A stretch of 64,000 nucleotides of DNA. It comes from Branchiostoma lanceolatum (lineage: Eukaryota > Chordata > Leptocardii > Amphioxiformes > Branchiostomatidae). Location: assembly GCF_035083965.1 (NCBI RefSeq), contig NC_089727.1:687501-751500 (forward strand). Direction: 5' to 3'. A program made the position numbers and the translations under genes. Numbering within the stretch: the first letter of the stretch is position 1; each line of letters starts with the position of its first letter. The notes under the pieces are model-generated. The model made no database searches and had not been told where the DNA came from. It saw only the letters and a list, made by a program, of their open reading frames with translations. Of the stretch, positions 21,961 to 32,439 are shown piece by piece.

Positions 21961-22089
21961 AAAAAGGAGACAAATAAAAAGAAAGAAAACTTATTAGATA
22001 CTAGTATATAAATTCTTTTATGATATCAAATCACCGATTCACCCCATTCTCGTTCAAAGAAGAAGAAAAATTGTGAATGTAAAATGCCA

Positions 22090-22161
22090 GGGCTCGCCCG
22101 GGAATTGAACCCGGGACCTCTCGCACCCTAAGCGAGAATCATGCCACTAGACCAGCGAGCC
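22090..22161 (-). tRNA. tRNA-Pro (anticodon AGG)
   Basis: The same 72-nt cloverleaf as at 5585 and 28067: acceptor GGCTCGC/GCGAGCC, loop TTAGGGT, B box GGTTCAATTCC, all base-paired. It belongs to the left segmental-duplication unit. Confidence 0.93.
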
Positions 22162-23072
22162 GATATACTCACCGATTTTAGCGCACCTTTTCAGTTAACT
22201 TGTCAAGGATTTTTGAAAAAAAATGGTGCAGTTATCCGGCATTGGTGACCATGCGCGGTGCAGATATGCGGAGTCACTAACAATGCAGTGGATGGGAATC
22301 GGTTTGGGATTTTGGGATTCGGTGCAATTAAATGGAAGGTGCGTTTATCCGAGGTGCAATTAAGTGGCTTCGTCTGTATTTTATTTATGTCATGCCCACC
22401 TGAAAAAAAAAAAAAATTTCAATGCAGAAAGCGCCAAAAGTTGAGGGAGTTTTGTGTCCTCGAACACAAAACTGTAACAACATTGATTCCAACCTCCCAA
22501 TCCGGTATTCGAATTTTCGGCGGCGGCACAACTGGTGCGCTCAAAATGCATTTGAATTATTCTATGAAAGCCCGTGTAGTACAACTCCCGAAGCCTATGT
22601 GATACGGGAACACCCCTATCAGGCCCAGGTATGACATCATTCTTATTACATCCTGTTGTTGTTTCCCATAGGACTCTGTAACCGGCCCTGCTGAAGGCTT
22701 CACCTGTGTTTTCTGGCAGCTGAAGACGGGATTGTCCCAAAGATATCTTGAAGGTACATGTAAGTACAACAAGCTGATGAAAACCTCATGTTCGGATGAA
22801 AGTTCATCTGTGACAGTAATTTTCATTGTTAACATTTTTTAAACGATATTTGTGACCATGACATACAGGTCACATGACATAAGCTTCGGGTCATTTCAAC
22901 TTCAGAAGGATCAGAGAACTGATGGAAAGCTTTTTACTAGACGGTTCACTTCGTGTACGGAAATAGTGCGTATAAATCTTTAAACTTACCTGTGACAAGA
23001 TTTCAGATTTCCATCTCAACACTGGAAAAATGTTGAGACCCGTAACCTTCTTTTCCTTCATGCATATGTACC

Positions 23073-23390
23073 CGTATCTATATGGCCGGTATAACCGCCA
23101 TTAGGCGTAACACACCAGCTTCGCAGGCACACCAGCAGCTGGTTATATTACACCGAACGGTCTGTTACACCTAGTTTTTGCATATCTGACTGCAACCGTT
23201 CTTTACAGCTACTTAGTGGGGATGCTCCTACGGTACTTGATGACAACGAGTTCCATTCTACTATGGTCCTCGGAAAATACGAATTTTTGAACACATCAAT
23301 CCTTGGCTGATAACTCTGGTGCTTAAAAGCATGACTATTTCTAGTCCTCTTCTGAGCTGGCATTAGTCTGTTACATATGTAAGCACTTTG
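23073..23390 (-). mobile_element. CR1-like LINE 3' fragment
   Basis: On the minus strand it reads [20 protein letters not shown] ... [17 protein letters not shown] ... GVTDRSV stop, then the shared 3' UTR and AGATAC tail (plus-strand GTATCTATATGGCCGGTATA). The reading frame resembles that of the 6.9-8.6 kb element. It is inserted between the duplication-unit start and the zinc-finger gene. Confidence 0.8.
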
Positions 23391-23529
23391 TTTCTTCTTC
23401 ATCGATCAACTTCTTTTTTTGTACTGTAATAACCAATAAGGTTTTTATGGGAATTGTGATTCCCTATGATCATGTCCTGAATGGTTGCAAAATTAAAGCT
23501 CATCTTCTTACTCCAGAACGGCAGAAACC

Positions 23530-24009
23530 ATGGCAACAAACAGCAGTGGCTCTGGCGACTTGGAGAGAGGATCAGGAGGAGGATTTTCGAACAGGAGAGC
23601 CACAAATCAACCCTACAGGTGTGAGGAGTGTGGCGAAGAGTTCACTACGCTGGGAAACGTGAGGACACACATGCGGGCTCACACCTTGCAAACCCACAGC
23701 CAGTACAGGTGTGAGGAGTGTGGCGGAGAGTTCACTACATTCGAAAACCTGAGGACACACATGCGGGCTCACATCTACAGCCAGTACAGGTGTGAGGAGT
23801 GTGGCGGAGAGTTCGCTACGCCGGGAAACCTGAGGACTCACATGCGGGCTCACCCCTACAGGTGTGAGGAGTGTGGCGAAGGGTTCACGCTGGGAAACCT
23901 GGGGACACACATGGGGGCTCACCCCTACTACAGGTGTGAGGAGTGTGGCGCAGAGTTCACTACGTTCAGAAACCTGAGGACACACATGTGGTGTCACCTA
24001 CAGGTGTGA
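23530..24009 (+). CDS. C2H2 zinc-finger protein, five fingers with short linkers
   Basis: An intact 159-codon ORF. An N-terminal MATNSSGSGDLERGSGGGFS is followed by five C2H2 fingers of the form YRCEECG(E/G/A)EF-x5-L/V-x2-H-M-x-x-H. Linkers are not TGEKP but short or variable (AHTLQTHSQ, AHIYSQ, AHP), which should reduce processive DNA binding. Finger 4 lacks two residues between the second Cys and the helix (GEGFTLGNL), and finger 5 ends H-M-W-C-H. After the stop an out-of-frame fragment still resembles a sixth finger (QFGELGDLKEHMKSHM). ATG context (ACCATGG) is excellent. Probably a nuclear DNA-binding protein, and the sibling of the pseudogene at 20.25 kb. Confidence 0.7.
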   Translation: MATNSSGSGDLERGSGGGFSNRRATNQPYRCEECGEEFTTLGNVRTHMRAHTLQTHSQYRCEECGGEFTTFENLRTHMRAHIYSQYRCEECGGEFATPGNLRTHMRAHPYRCEECGEGFTLGNLGTHMGAHPYYRCEECGAEFTTFRNLRTHMWCHLQV

Positions 24010-24186
24010 GGAGTCGGCAGGCAGTTCGGCGAGCTAGGTGATTTGAAGGAACACATGAAATCTCACATGTACTAAACCATCCAGTTGTGAGCAATGAGTA
24101 GTGAGCTTTGTCATATAAAACTCAACTTGTAAAGCCAGGCTGGGAAGGAACTGTGATGGTGTGAGGAGTGCAGCAGACAGTTCAGT

Positions 24187-24391
24187 AATGCTTTGGTCCC
24201 ATTTCCAATCCGGTGCCCGGCCGGGCAGCTTGTGGGAATGAAAGATATGATATAAAAGACAACAAAAGACACAAAACGTAAAAAAGTACTCCCAAGTATA
24301 TATTGTGTATTTTTTAGTATGCATTTTTTTATTTCTAGTTTTCGCAAACAGCCCGGCCTGGCCCCGGATCGGAAATGGGACCGAAGCATAA
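24187..24391. mobile_element. Fold-back MITE in the zinc-finger 3' flank
   Basis: TTTGGTCCCATTTCCAATCC at the left is inverted relative to GGATCGGAAATGGGACCGAA at the right, and inner CCCGGCCGGGC/GCCCGGCCTGG also pairs. The ~110-bp centre is AT-rich and non-coding. It interrupts sequence that is continuous at the corresponding place near 25590. Confidence 0.7.
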
Positions 24392-24419
24392 ACTGAGTAG
24401 TTGTAAAGACTCTAGTGGG

Positions 24420-26640
24420 ATAGGACTCACAGTTCTGAGAAAAAAACATCAACCAAAAACCACTGTCTGTAGTGACTTTTAAAGCTGTATGCAAAGTTTG
24501 CTTCAGACTTCAGAGTTTAGACTTAGTTTGGTGTCCTTCATGCAAATGTTTGTGTGATGTATGACTGCACGCAGGAAATCTAGCTTGTAGCATTTAGCGT
24601 TAACAGTTTTGCTGATATAGAAGATAGTGAGGGTTCAAAATAGATGTATTTGAAGTGTTTGCTGACCTCATGGTACATGAACACAAGGAGGTTATATAGT
24701 CTGTATAACCTCCTTCATGTTCACATGTAAAGGTTGCTTTGCTATAGTTTAAGGTTTTTGTTGTGTTTTGGTCAGTTGACCAGTTTGATGTTTATTTCTC
24801 GTATTTTGTACTGTTGACCTACAGGTCTTTAGAAAGTTATTTAGTTTACTTTTTTCTTGTAAAGGAATTCTTTTTACCATAGATGATAGAATTAGTTTGG
24901 GTGGTTGAAAATAGTAAAATATCCCCAATGCCACACCCATCCCACACGCCCCAGTTCTGAGAAAAAAATATCGACCAAAAACCACCGTCTGTAGTGACTT
25001 TTAAAGCTGTATGCAAAGTTTGCTTCAGACTTTAGACTTAGTTTAGTGTCCTTCATAGAAATGTTTTGTAATGCTGGACTGCACGCAGGAAATCTAGCTT
25101 GTAGCATTCCCTGGCATGTAACGTTAACAATTCTGCTGATATAGTAGATAGTGATGGTTCAAAATAGATGTATTTGAAGTGTTTGCTGACCTCATAGTAC
25201 ATGTACATAAGGAGGTTATATAGTCTGTATAACCTCCTTTATGTTCACATGTAAAGGTTGTTTTGCTATAGTTTAGGGTTTTTGTTGTGTTTTGGTCAGT
25301 TGACAAGTTTGATGTTTATTTCGCTTACTTTCTACTGTTGACCTACAAAAGTTTTCAGAAAGTTATTTAGTTTACTTTTTCTTGTTTAGGAATTCTTTTT
25401 ACCATAGATGATAAGATTAGTTTGGGTGGTTGAAAATGGATGGAGAAAGGCTTATATTTTGTTGTAACAAGATGAAACACATGAAAACTCACCAGTGATA
25501 AACCCTCCAGATTTGATGAATGAGTAGTGAGCTTAATCACAAAACCCAACTTGCAAAGTAAGACAGGGAAGGAACTCTGTGATGGTGTGAGGAGTAGTTT
25601 TAAGACTCTAGTGGGATAGGACTCACAGTTCTGAGAAAAAAACATTGACCAAAAACCACCGTCTGTAGTGACTTTTAAAGCTGTATGCAAAGTTTACTTC
25701 AGAGTTTAGACTTAGTTTGGTGTCCTTCATACAAATGTTTGTGTGATGTATGACTGCACGCAGGAAATCTAGCTTGTAGCATTTAGCGTTAACAGTTTTG
25801 CTGATATAGTAGATAGTGATGGTTCAAAATAGATGTATTTGAAGTATTTGTTAACCTCATGGTACATGTACACAAGGAGGTTATATAGTCTGTATAACCT
25901 CCTTGTGTACACATGTAAAGGTTACTTTGCTATAGTTTAGGGTTTTTGTTGTGGTTTCGGTCAGTTGACCAGTTTGACGTTTATTTCTGGTATTTTCTAC
26001 TGTTGACCTACAGGTACGTCTTTAGAAAGTTATTTAGTTTACTTTTTTCTTGTTAAGGAATTCATTTTACCATAGATGATAAAATTAGTTTGGGTGGTTG
26101 AAAATAGTAAAATATCCCCAACGCCACACCCATCCCACACGCCCCAGTTCTGAGAAAAAACTATCGACCAAAAACCACCGTCTGTAGTGACTTTTAAAGC
26201 TGTATGCAAAGTTTGCTTCAGAGCTTAGTCTTAGTTTGGTGTCCTTCGTACAAATGTTTGTGTGATGTATGACTGCACGCAGGAAATCTAGCTTGTAGCA
26301 TTTAGCGTTAACAGTTTTGCTGATATAGAAGATAATGATGGTTCAAAATAGATGTATTTGAAGTATTTGTTAACCTCATGGTACATGTACACAAGGAGGT
26401 TATATAGTCTGTATAACCTCCTTCATGTTCACATGTAAAGGTTGCTTTGCTATAGTTTAGGGTTTTTGTTGTGTTTTGGTCAGTTGACCAGTTTGATGTT
26501 TATTTCTCTTATTTTCTACTGTTGACCTACGAGTTTCTAGAAAGTTATTTAGTTTACTTTTTCTTGTTAAGGATTATTTTTACCATAGATGATAAAATTA
26601 GTTAGGTTGGTTGAAAATAGATGGAGAAGGGCTTATACTT
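24420..26640 (+). repeat. Tandem array, four copies of a ~0.45-0.65 kb unit with internal hairpins
   Basis: Copies start at about 24430, 24955, 25620 and 26145. Each has CAGTTCTGAGAAAAAA, TAGTGACTTTTAAAGCTGTA, CTGCACGCAGGAAATCTAGC, a hairpin, GTTGTGTTTTGGTCAGTTGA (or a near variant) and TTACCATAGATGATA. The hairpin has arms AAGGAGGTTATA/TATAACCTCCTT with a 7-nt loop. In the third copy the arms extend to ~19 bp with no mismatch. The single copy in the left unit (20.64-21.06 kb) lacks the hairpin. The array lies downstream of the zinc-finger stop and could be 3' UTR. Confidence 0.85.
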
Positions 26641-26805
26641 TGTAGTAGGAGAACCAACTTGTTATAGACTAAGATTCTAATATTTAATCTTGAAGTTCCT
26701 GTACTAATATTAGGTTAGTAGGTAGGCACTAATAATAAGGTAGGGGCTTTTGTAAGCTTTGGTTATGTTAACATGCATTTGTTTAAGCTGATTTAGTGCA
26801 TTTCA

Positions 26806-26811
26806 AATAAA
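26806..26811 (+). terminator. Candidate poly(A) signal
   Basis: AATAAA followed by GTTGTTTCTTTC, conserved at 21287-21292 in the left duplication unit. It is the retained hexamer downstream of each zinc-finger copy, but 2.8 kb from the stop at 24009. Confidence 0.25.
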
Positions 26812-26964
26812 GTTGTTTCTTTCAATCTTAAAGATATGTTGTCAATGCTGTTCTAGGGTCATACTTGAAAAATATATACAAAATGTATTGAAACATTATC
26901 AATTCATATTAAGAACTTTATCTCTGTTCGAAGTATTCCATCATGATTATCATTTTCCGTATGA

Positions 26965-27245
26965 ATCTCCAAGCAGACGTTTGGTGACCTATTGTGGCTC
27001 TCTGCAAATAATCTCCAAGCAGATCTAATGGTTGCAAAGACCGTATCCAACCACTCTCATTGCATCAGGACCCCTATCGCTCCACGTTGGCTCTCGCGAA
27101 GAGCGATAGGGGTCCTGATTTAATGAGGGTGTATCCAACTGGCCAACGGAGTTTTTCTTGCTACCCAAAGTTCCATAAAAACTCCTTTTGCCAGTTGGAT
27201 ACGGTCTTTGCAACAGTTAGATCTGCTTGGAGATTTTCCGCAAAT
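26965..27245. mobile_element. Nested fold-back MITE, right-unit copy
   Basis: Outer inverted ends CTCCAAGCAGATCTAA and TTAGATCTGCTTGGAG enclose GGTTGCAAAGACCGTATCCA, and inner arms of ATCAGGACCCCTATCGCTCC pair around CACGTTGGCTCTCGCGAA. The same architecture as 21505-21735 but with better-preserved ends. Confidence 0.75.
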
Positions 27246-27749
27246 AGGTTTGGGTACCAGGCTAGCTAGGTTTTTTCCAGGTCTCCTTATGACATTGTCA
27301 CAGCGGGACCAACTACGTCTTCTCTGGTCAGCTGACTCCTCTTGTAAGTCTTGAAGTTTCAAATCAACAACTCAAGCAATTACCACTTTCATTGAGTGGC
27401 GTTTGGTGGGACATCATAAAGCCATGTCGTTATGTGTTAGTAACAGGAGCGGCGAATACAGTAGGTGATGATGATGATGAATACGGTAGGTAGCAACAAC
27501 TGAATTTAATTTCCTTTCGTCACAAAGCATGCATAAAAAAAGACAAAAACTTTAATAACCGTGACGATGAAACTTGCCAGGTTAATAAAGGACAGAGGAA
27601 AAGTTTGATACATGTTTGTGACAAAAATGTAGATGGTAAGATTTCTCAACAAGAACTGAACAAATTGAAGGCGTTGATTATCGATATTGCCAATGGCATT
27701 GATTATTGGAATCCATAGTGACGCTTTGCTAGAGATATTCATCCACTGA

Positions 27750-30700
27750 TCAGGTGGGCTTCTTGTCGGAGAGTCGCCGAAAGTCTTCGGAAGTAGCCGA
27801 CGGCTCACCGACTTCACCCGATGCACCACGATTGTCACCGAACGGTTCCGAAGATCTGTCGATGTTTTCCGACGGTTTCTCGTACCTCTTGGGCCCCGTC
27901 ACTCTCCGAGGGAAGTCGTGGAGGGACTTGCTCTGAAAAAGGAGAGAAAGAAAATGAAAAAAGGAAACTGATTGGATACAGAGTTACAGACATTCATTTA
28001 TGATATCAAATCAGCACTTCACCTCATTCTCTATGCTATAAAGAGATTGTGAATGTAAAAATACCAGGGCTCGCCCGGGAATTGAACCCGGGACCTCTCG
28101 CACCCTAAGCGAGAATCATGCCACTAGACCAGCGAGCCGATGCACTCACCAGCCGGTTCTTCAGGTTTGACAGCTGATTGGACACACTTGACCGCCAGAG
28201 CTGAAAAGTAAAGGAAAAGTTACTGTTACGGCTATGAAATCATGCGCTTGATATAAAAACAACAGCAGAATACTGCTACATATATAGATATCAAATGCGA
28301 CGCTTACACTGACGATGTTGCACTTTGATGATGATGATTTGGTTTATTTCATATCATTAAAAAGTATCACAGTTACGCATTGCACGCGACGTGTGCACTG
28401 AATTGAACTGGGACTACATTATACATTATCATCTTCATAAAATTATTTACAATTGCCTTAACTTATATACGAGGTTTTCAGAACATTAAAATAGGTGTAG
28501 TGACAATATTTTCTTATACAATACGAATATATCCGGTTACATTGTATTAACAATATAGATTCATAAACAGGACATGTTTCAGATACAATACGATTACATT
28601 ACAGAAACCGCATCGGTGCTTAATCTATGAATACAATAAAATAAAATAACACTCAGGTACTGGTGCTTTTCGTTATTATTGACAGCATGTTGCTGTAACA
28701 GGTCTCTTATTTAGTATAATGATAACATGTAACAGGTCTCTTCATGACTTAGTAATGATACCATGTATGGTATCGGGCTATTTCTATGGCGTGCTGTTCT
28801 GGTTTTGATAGTGTTCAACTGTTGACTATTGCGCGTATTCCTGCCGCTAACATCTTGTCGGGTTGGCGGGAGCCAGTCGCAGAAGGTGGTAGAGTGAAGT
28901 AGCTTTCTGGCGAAAGATTCACAGAGGTAGTCGCGTCTTTGCTGCAACGTCGTGAGACCCAGTGTGAGGCACGCGTCCAAGTAGTTTCTATAGTGGGTCC
29001 CTAGGATTGTTCTGACTGCTCTACGTTGTATCCTCTCCAGTTGAAGTCTCTGGGACAGCGTTATACCAGGTTGCCAGACCGGTACTGCGTATTCACAGGT
29101 CGGACGAATAAAACTCGTATAAATGGTGACAAGGTCCTCTCTGGTTACTCCGAATGACTTAAGTCTCCTCTTTAACTAACTAAAGTTTAAGTCGAGCTCG
29201 GAATTATGTATTGCTTGTGTTGGATCAATTTTCTAACTACTGTTATACTACGCTACAAGTATCCATGAAATGTTGATACGCCTGCCCACACGATTGAAGC
29301 GTTAGAGAGATACAGGACAAACTTTGTTAGTTTGACTGTTCAGGACGCAAATGGCAGAACTGCATGCCCAACTAGAATCAAACTAGACTTTGGCTAGGCC
29401 TAGCCATACTGTTACAAAGGCCTAGCCCTATGGCTACTGACAGAAAAAAGACATTACAAATGGAATTGAGGGTTAAGCATGGACAGAATAACAAGCAGTA
29501 AGGAAGTAAGCCGCTGCGTCCTCTCCTCCCCTACATGCATCTATAATTACCTTCGCCAAGAAGGTTATGCAGAGGGTACCGTTTGTATGTATGTATGGAG
29601 GTATGTAGAAGACCAGAATAACTAAAGAACGCCTGGATGGATTGTCTTGATATTTGGTATGTTGGTAGGTCTTGGTGAGACATTTTTTTTTATTTTATTC
29701 TGTCATATTTATCCAGGGTGGCCCTGCTCAGTGGTTACCACTGCTTTTCAGAGGGGCCCTGCCATACATAAAATAACTGATAATACAAACAGAAATATCA
29801 ACATATAGAAATGATAATAATAAAGATAATAATGAAAACAATGAAGGTAATGATAACAATAGTAAATAAATGATAACAATCATAGTACAAATCATAATAC
29901 AAATCATAATACAAGTCAAATCATAATTAAATCCGTTCCTTGTCATTGAGGGGTCAGAGGTCATGCCTGTCCTTGCCAAGTGTTACATTTGTTTTTAAAG
30001 ACAGACATGGATGAAGAAGTCTTCATAGATTGTGGCAGTCGGTTCCACATAATCGCACCTCTATATGAAAACTTGCGCTTTCCACATTCAAGGCGTACTA
30101 GCGGCAGTTTCAAGGATAGATTCAGACATGAAAATTATTAGATTTTGGGCCACCTAGCGGCTTGTTATAAATGTGTCCGGGATTTTTAACGTTTCTCTCC
30201 CTTCACAGAGAAGGAAGAGAAACGTTAAACTTTGAATCCCGGACACTCCTACCGCACTCTACCGAAACCTCGAGCTCTACTCGGAGAATATCCGCTACAA
30301 CATATGACGTATACGCGTAACGTTACCTCTACGGGCTCCCTCCGTTCCTCCCACGGCACCCTACGCGCTCACCCCCGCCCGAGTCTGACCCTATACCCCC
30401 GGCCCCACACACGCACCTCCACGGGTTCCCTCCGCTCTTCCCTCGGCACGTGCACCCTACGCGCTCACCCCCGCCCGAGTCTGACCCTATACCCCCGGGC
30501 CCACACACGCACCTCCACGGGCTCCCTCCGCTCCTCCCTCGGTGCCCTACGCGCCCACCCCCGCCCGAGTCTAACCCGAACCCCCGGCCCCAGGTACGCA
30601 CCTCCACGGGTACCCTCCGCTCCTCCCACGGCACCCCACGCACCCACCCCCGCCCGAGTCTAACGCTAACCCCCGGCCCCACACACGCACCTCCACGGGC

Positions 30701-30952
30701 TCCCTCCGCTCCTCCCTCGGTGCCCTACGCGCCCACCCCCGCCCGAGTCTGACCCTAACCCCGGCCCCACACACGCACCTCCACGGGCTCCCTTCGCTCC
30801 ATGTGCCACTGCTCCACCAGCGACCACTGCTCGGGCAGCACGGTGGGCTGCATCCCGGCGCCGTACGCGCTCACCGCCGCCGACAGCCGCGCGTTCGCCC
30901 CGGTGCCCGCCTCCACGTTCGCCGACCGCGTACTGGCGTCGTTGCTCGCCAT
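27750..30952 (-). CDS. Unrecognised small protein, three exons
   Basis: Three minus-strand exons join in phase 0: 30779-30952 (ATG, 58 codons), 28150-28200 (17 codons) and 27750-27932 (60 codons plus TGA), giving 135 residues. The N terminus MASNDASTRSANVEAGTGAN is Ala/Ser-rich, then comes QPTVLPEQWSLVEQWHMERR. Exon 2 reads [17 protein letters not shown], amphipathic and possibly coiled. The C terminus is charged (SKSLHDFPRRVTGPKRYEKP ... RRLSDKKPT). All borders are GT/AG (GTGCGT, GTGAGT). No signal peptide or membrane helix is evident, and no family was recognised. Exon 2 is conserved in the relocated copy at 5669-5719, which supports it as real sequence. A tRNA-Pro lies 11 bp past the exon 2 donor on the same strand. 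Exon 1's donor end is repeated six times in intron 1. Confidence 0.55.
28067..28138 (-). tRNA. tRNA-Pro (anticodon AGG), intronic
   Basis: The third identical 72-nt tRNA-Pro(AGG). It lies 11 bp downstream of the exon 2 donor of the 27.7-30.9 kb gene, in sense orientation within its last intron. It has its own A and B boxes. Confidence 0.93.
28705..29180 (-). mobile_element. LINE reverse-transcriptase C-terminal fragment
   Basis: On the minus strand: SFGVTREDLVTIYTSFIRPT, then CEYAVPVWQPG, QRLQLERIQRRAVRTILG, and LDACLTLGLTTLQQRRDYLC. This is the thumb/C-terminal part of a LINE RT (RPxxEYAxxVWxPG ... QRRAxRxI ... LxLxxLxxRR). It is a different subfamily from the 6.9 kb element. Upstream RT blocks are missing. 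Confidence 0.65.
29545..29690. mobile_element. Fragment of the CCTTCGCCAAGAAGGTTATG family
   Basis: TACCTTCGCCAAGAAGGTTA followed by TTTGTATGTATGTATGG and TTGATATTTGGTATGTTGGTA is related to each arm of the large palindrome at 57.1-57.9 kb, and its terminal hairpin resembles the one at 48150-48180. Confidence 0.45.
29690..30125 (-). mobile_element. LINE 3' end fragment
   Basis: On the minus strand: LVRLECGKRKFSYRGAIMWN, then RLPQSMKTSSSMSVFKNK and a stop near 29960. This is the conserved RT C-terminal F-xYRGAxxWNxLPxxx-S-SVFK motif. The following 3' UTR contains GCAGTGGTAACCACTGAGCA and ends in GATAAATATGACAG. Confidence 0.6.
30320..30790 (-). repeat. Six copies of an exon-1 donor border, ~90-bp unit
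   Basis: The real exon end (minus strand GGAGCCCGTGGAG|GTGCGTGT at 30779/30778) is followed by five more copies. Their borders on the plus strand are near 30689, 30600, 30511, 30416 and 30325. Each contains about 25 nt of exon end, a GTGCGT, GTACCTG or GTAACG donor, and ~60 nt of intron start (GGCCGGGGGTTAG, ACTCGGGCGGGGGTGGGCGC). Spacings of 89-95 nt are not all multiples of three. Both strands remain open because of GC bias. Confidence 0.88.
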
Positions 30953-30999
30953 CCTGTCCGCTGCAACACACTGCTTTCCTGAACCATCTTGTGACGTAA

Positions 31000-32430
31000 T
31001 AATACGAAAATTCGGTGTTTTAATGCCCTGTTACAAATAAGTTATGACGTTTTCCCTGGCTGTACCGACAAGTTTGAGGATTATTACGTCATAAATATAA
31101 GATTCAGAAAGGACAGCCGGTTGTTGATTTCCCTTGGACCCCTTAGTTTTTATGAAGTATTCTATTAAGATGTACTATTACTGCTCTGCTTGTAAAGACC
31201 GTGTAAGAATGCCCACCTATTATTTGTCACGTCGATGAGGTTAAACAAAGCTAGTTCCCAAATCTTATCCAGTTGCTTGAGTATTTGGCCTTAGCTTGTT
31301 GCGGGTTTCCTTACCTTTTTTTTCGCCACGGAAACCGAACGTTTGGAGGTATACTGTGACGTTGTGTATGCTGTTCTGGAACGGCTACACTCTGAAGGTG
31401 CAGTTGGTGTGATTTTGTCGTCAAGATCGTCAAGAGCTCGGTAACATGCGTCGTGCAACCGTCGCACGATCGCAAACTGAGAGTAATCTTGGGATAGTCG
31501 TGCATGCGCCCTGCAAAGTTCAGCTGTCTTGTGTCATGACGGAAAAGTCTGCCTTAGGTCCTTGCAGTTCTGTCGCAACTCGCATGAGGGCCTAGGACGA
31601 TCGTGAAATACTCCGATCGAGATCTCTACCGGTTTGGTAGAATATGACAAGTACAAATACATGATATATCAGTTCAAATATGAGGATTTTAGATCAGACT
31701 ACATCTGTCCAGTCCGAAATCTTGTGCATCAGGGTGAAACTTCTCTTCCGACAAAGAATGCGTGAATTCCGTATTTCACATAGCCAGGTCCGCATCCGTC
31801 TCTCTGCATTAAAAACACTCTTTTTACGCTAACAAGTGTTTTATTCCACCGCTGTTTCAGTGACCGTCTGTCACCTTCCTCAGGGCATCATTCACATTGC
31901 ACTGCAGCTATAGGTGATGGTCAACGAAACGTCAGTGGAATATGAAAACGCTTGGTTGTGTTCAAAGGGTCTTTTTATTCATTGACTTACCAACCTGATG
32001 GAATTTTCACGGAGGCCCTTCAGTCTGTTTGACAATCTTCCCCAACGGACGATAAAAACGCCGATCTGAATCGAAATCTCGGTAAGTCCGGCCCTTGTGA
32101 GAGCCTGTTTGTAACCAGAGGATCCGTCATGTAACCGTTATCTGCGGACGATACAAACATTGACATGAATCAACGATAAAAGATTCGCTTCATCTGAATA
32201 CCGCTGTGTTTGCGGCTTTGATGATAAATCGAGTTTTTAGAGATGATGACTTGAATGAATGACCGTTCCAAGTGGAGATGCACACTGTCCAGACAGCTGA
32301 AATCAAGAGAAGCCAGACTGATGCACAGCGCAGAAGGAAAGAGCTTTGCAACAGACCTTAGTAAGCTGACAGATGTGAATTTTGTGGCGGAGACTGTCAT
32401 TGTTGTATACCGTTGAACGATATAATGTGT
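31000..32430. other. Intergenic stretch with fold-back fragments
   Basis: No gene recognised. Near 31263 there is TATCCAGTTGCTTGAGTATT, a terminus shared with the fold-back at 59.8 kb. At about 31830-31960, GTTTTATTCCACCGCTGTTT and CGTCAGTGGAATATGAAAAC are roughly inverted and bracket CTATAGGTGATGGTCAACGAAACG, similar in design to the Penelope-like fold-back at 34.8 kb. Confidence 0.4.
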
Positions 32431-32439
32431 ATTGAAACC

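Larger units (their letters stand above)
19500..22165 (+). repeat. Segmental duplication, left unit
   Basis: Blocks in the same order as in the right unit (22640-28140): ACCGGCCCTGCTGAAGGCTT near 19559, a zinc-finger copy (20.3 kb), one copy of the ~0.5-0.6 kb repeat (20.64-21.06 kb), the TATTGAAACATTATCAATTC block (21.37 kb), a nested fold-back MITE (21.5-21.73 kb), a terminal-exon remnant (about 21930) and a tRNA-Pro. The left unit is shorter and more decayed. Confidence 0.75.
22640..28140 (+). repeat. Segmental duplication, right unit
   Basis: Counterpart of 19500-22165. It begins near TTGTTGTTTCCCATAGGACT (22658) and runs through the zinc-finger gene, a fourfold expanded ~0.5-0.6 kb repeat, the MITE, the full terminal exon and the tRNA-Pro. 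It has extra insertions (LINE end at 23073, fold-back at 24187). Confidence 0.75.

Noticed and set aside
30232-30750. Proline/arginine-rich ORFs on both strands
   Set aside because: GC-rich ~90-bp tandem repeat derived from an exon border keeps several frames open. Only the exon 1 frame is supported.
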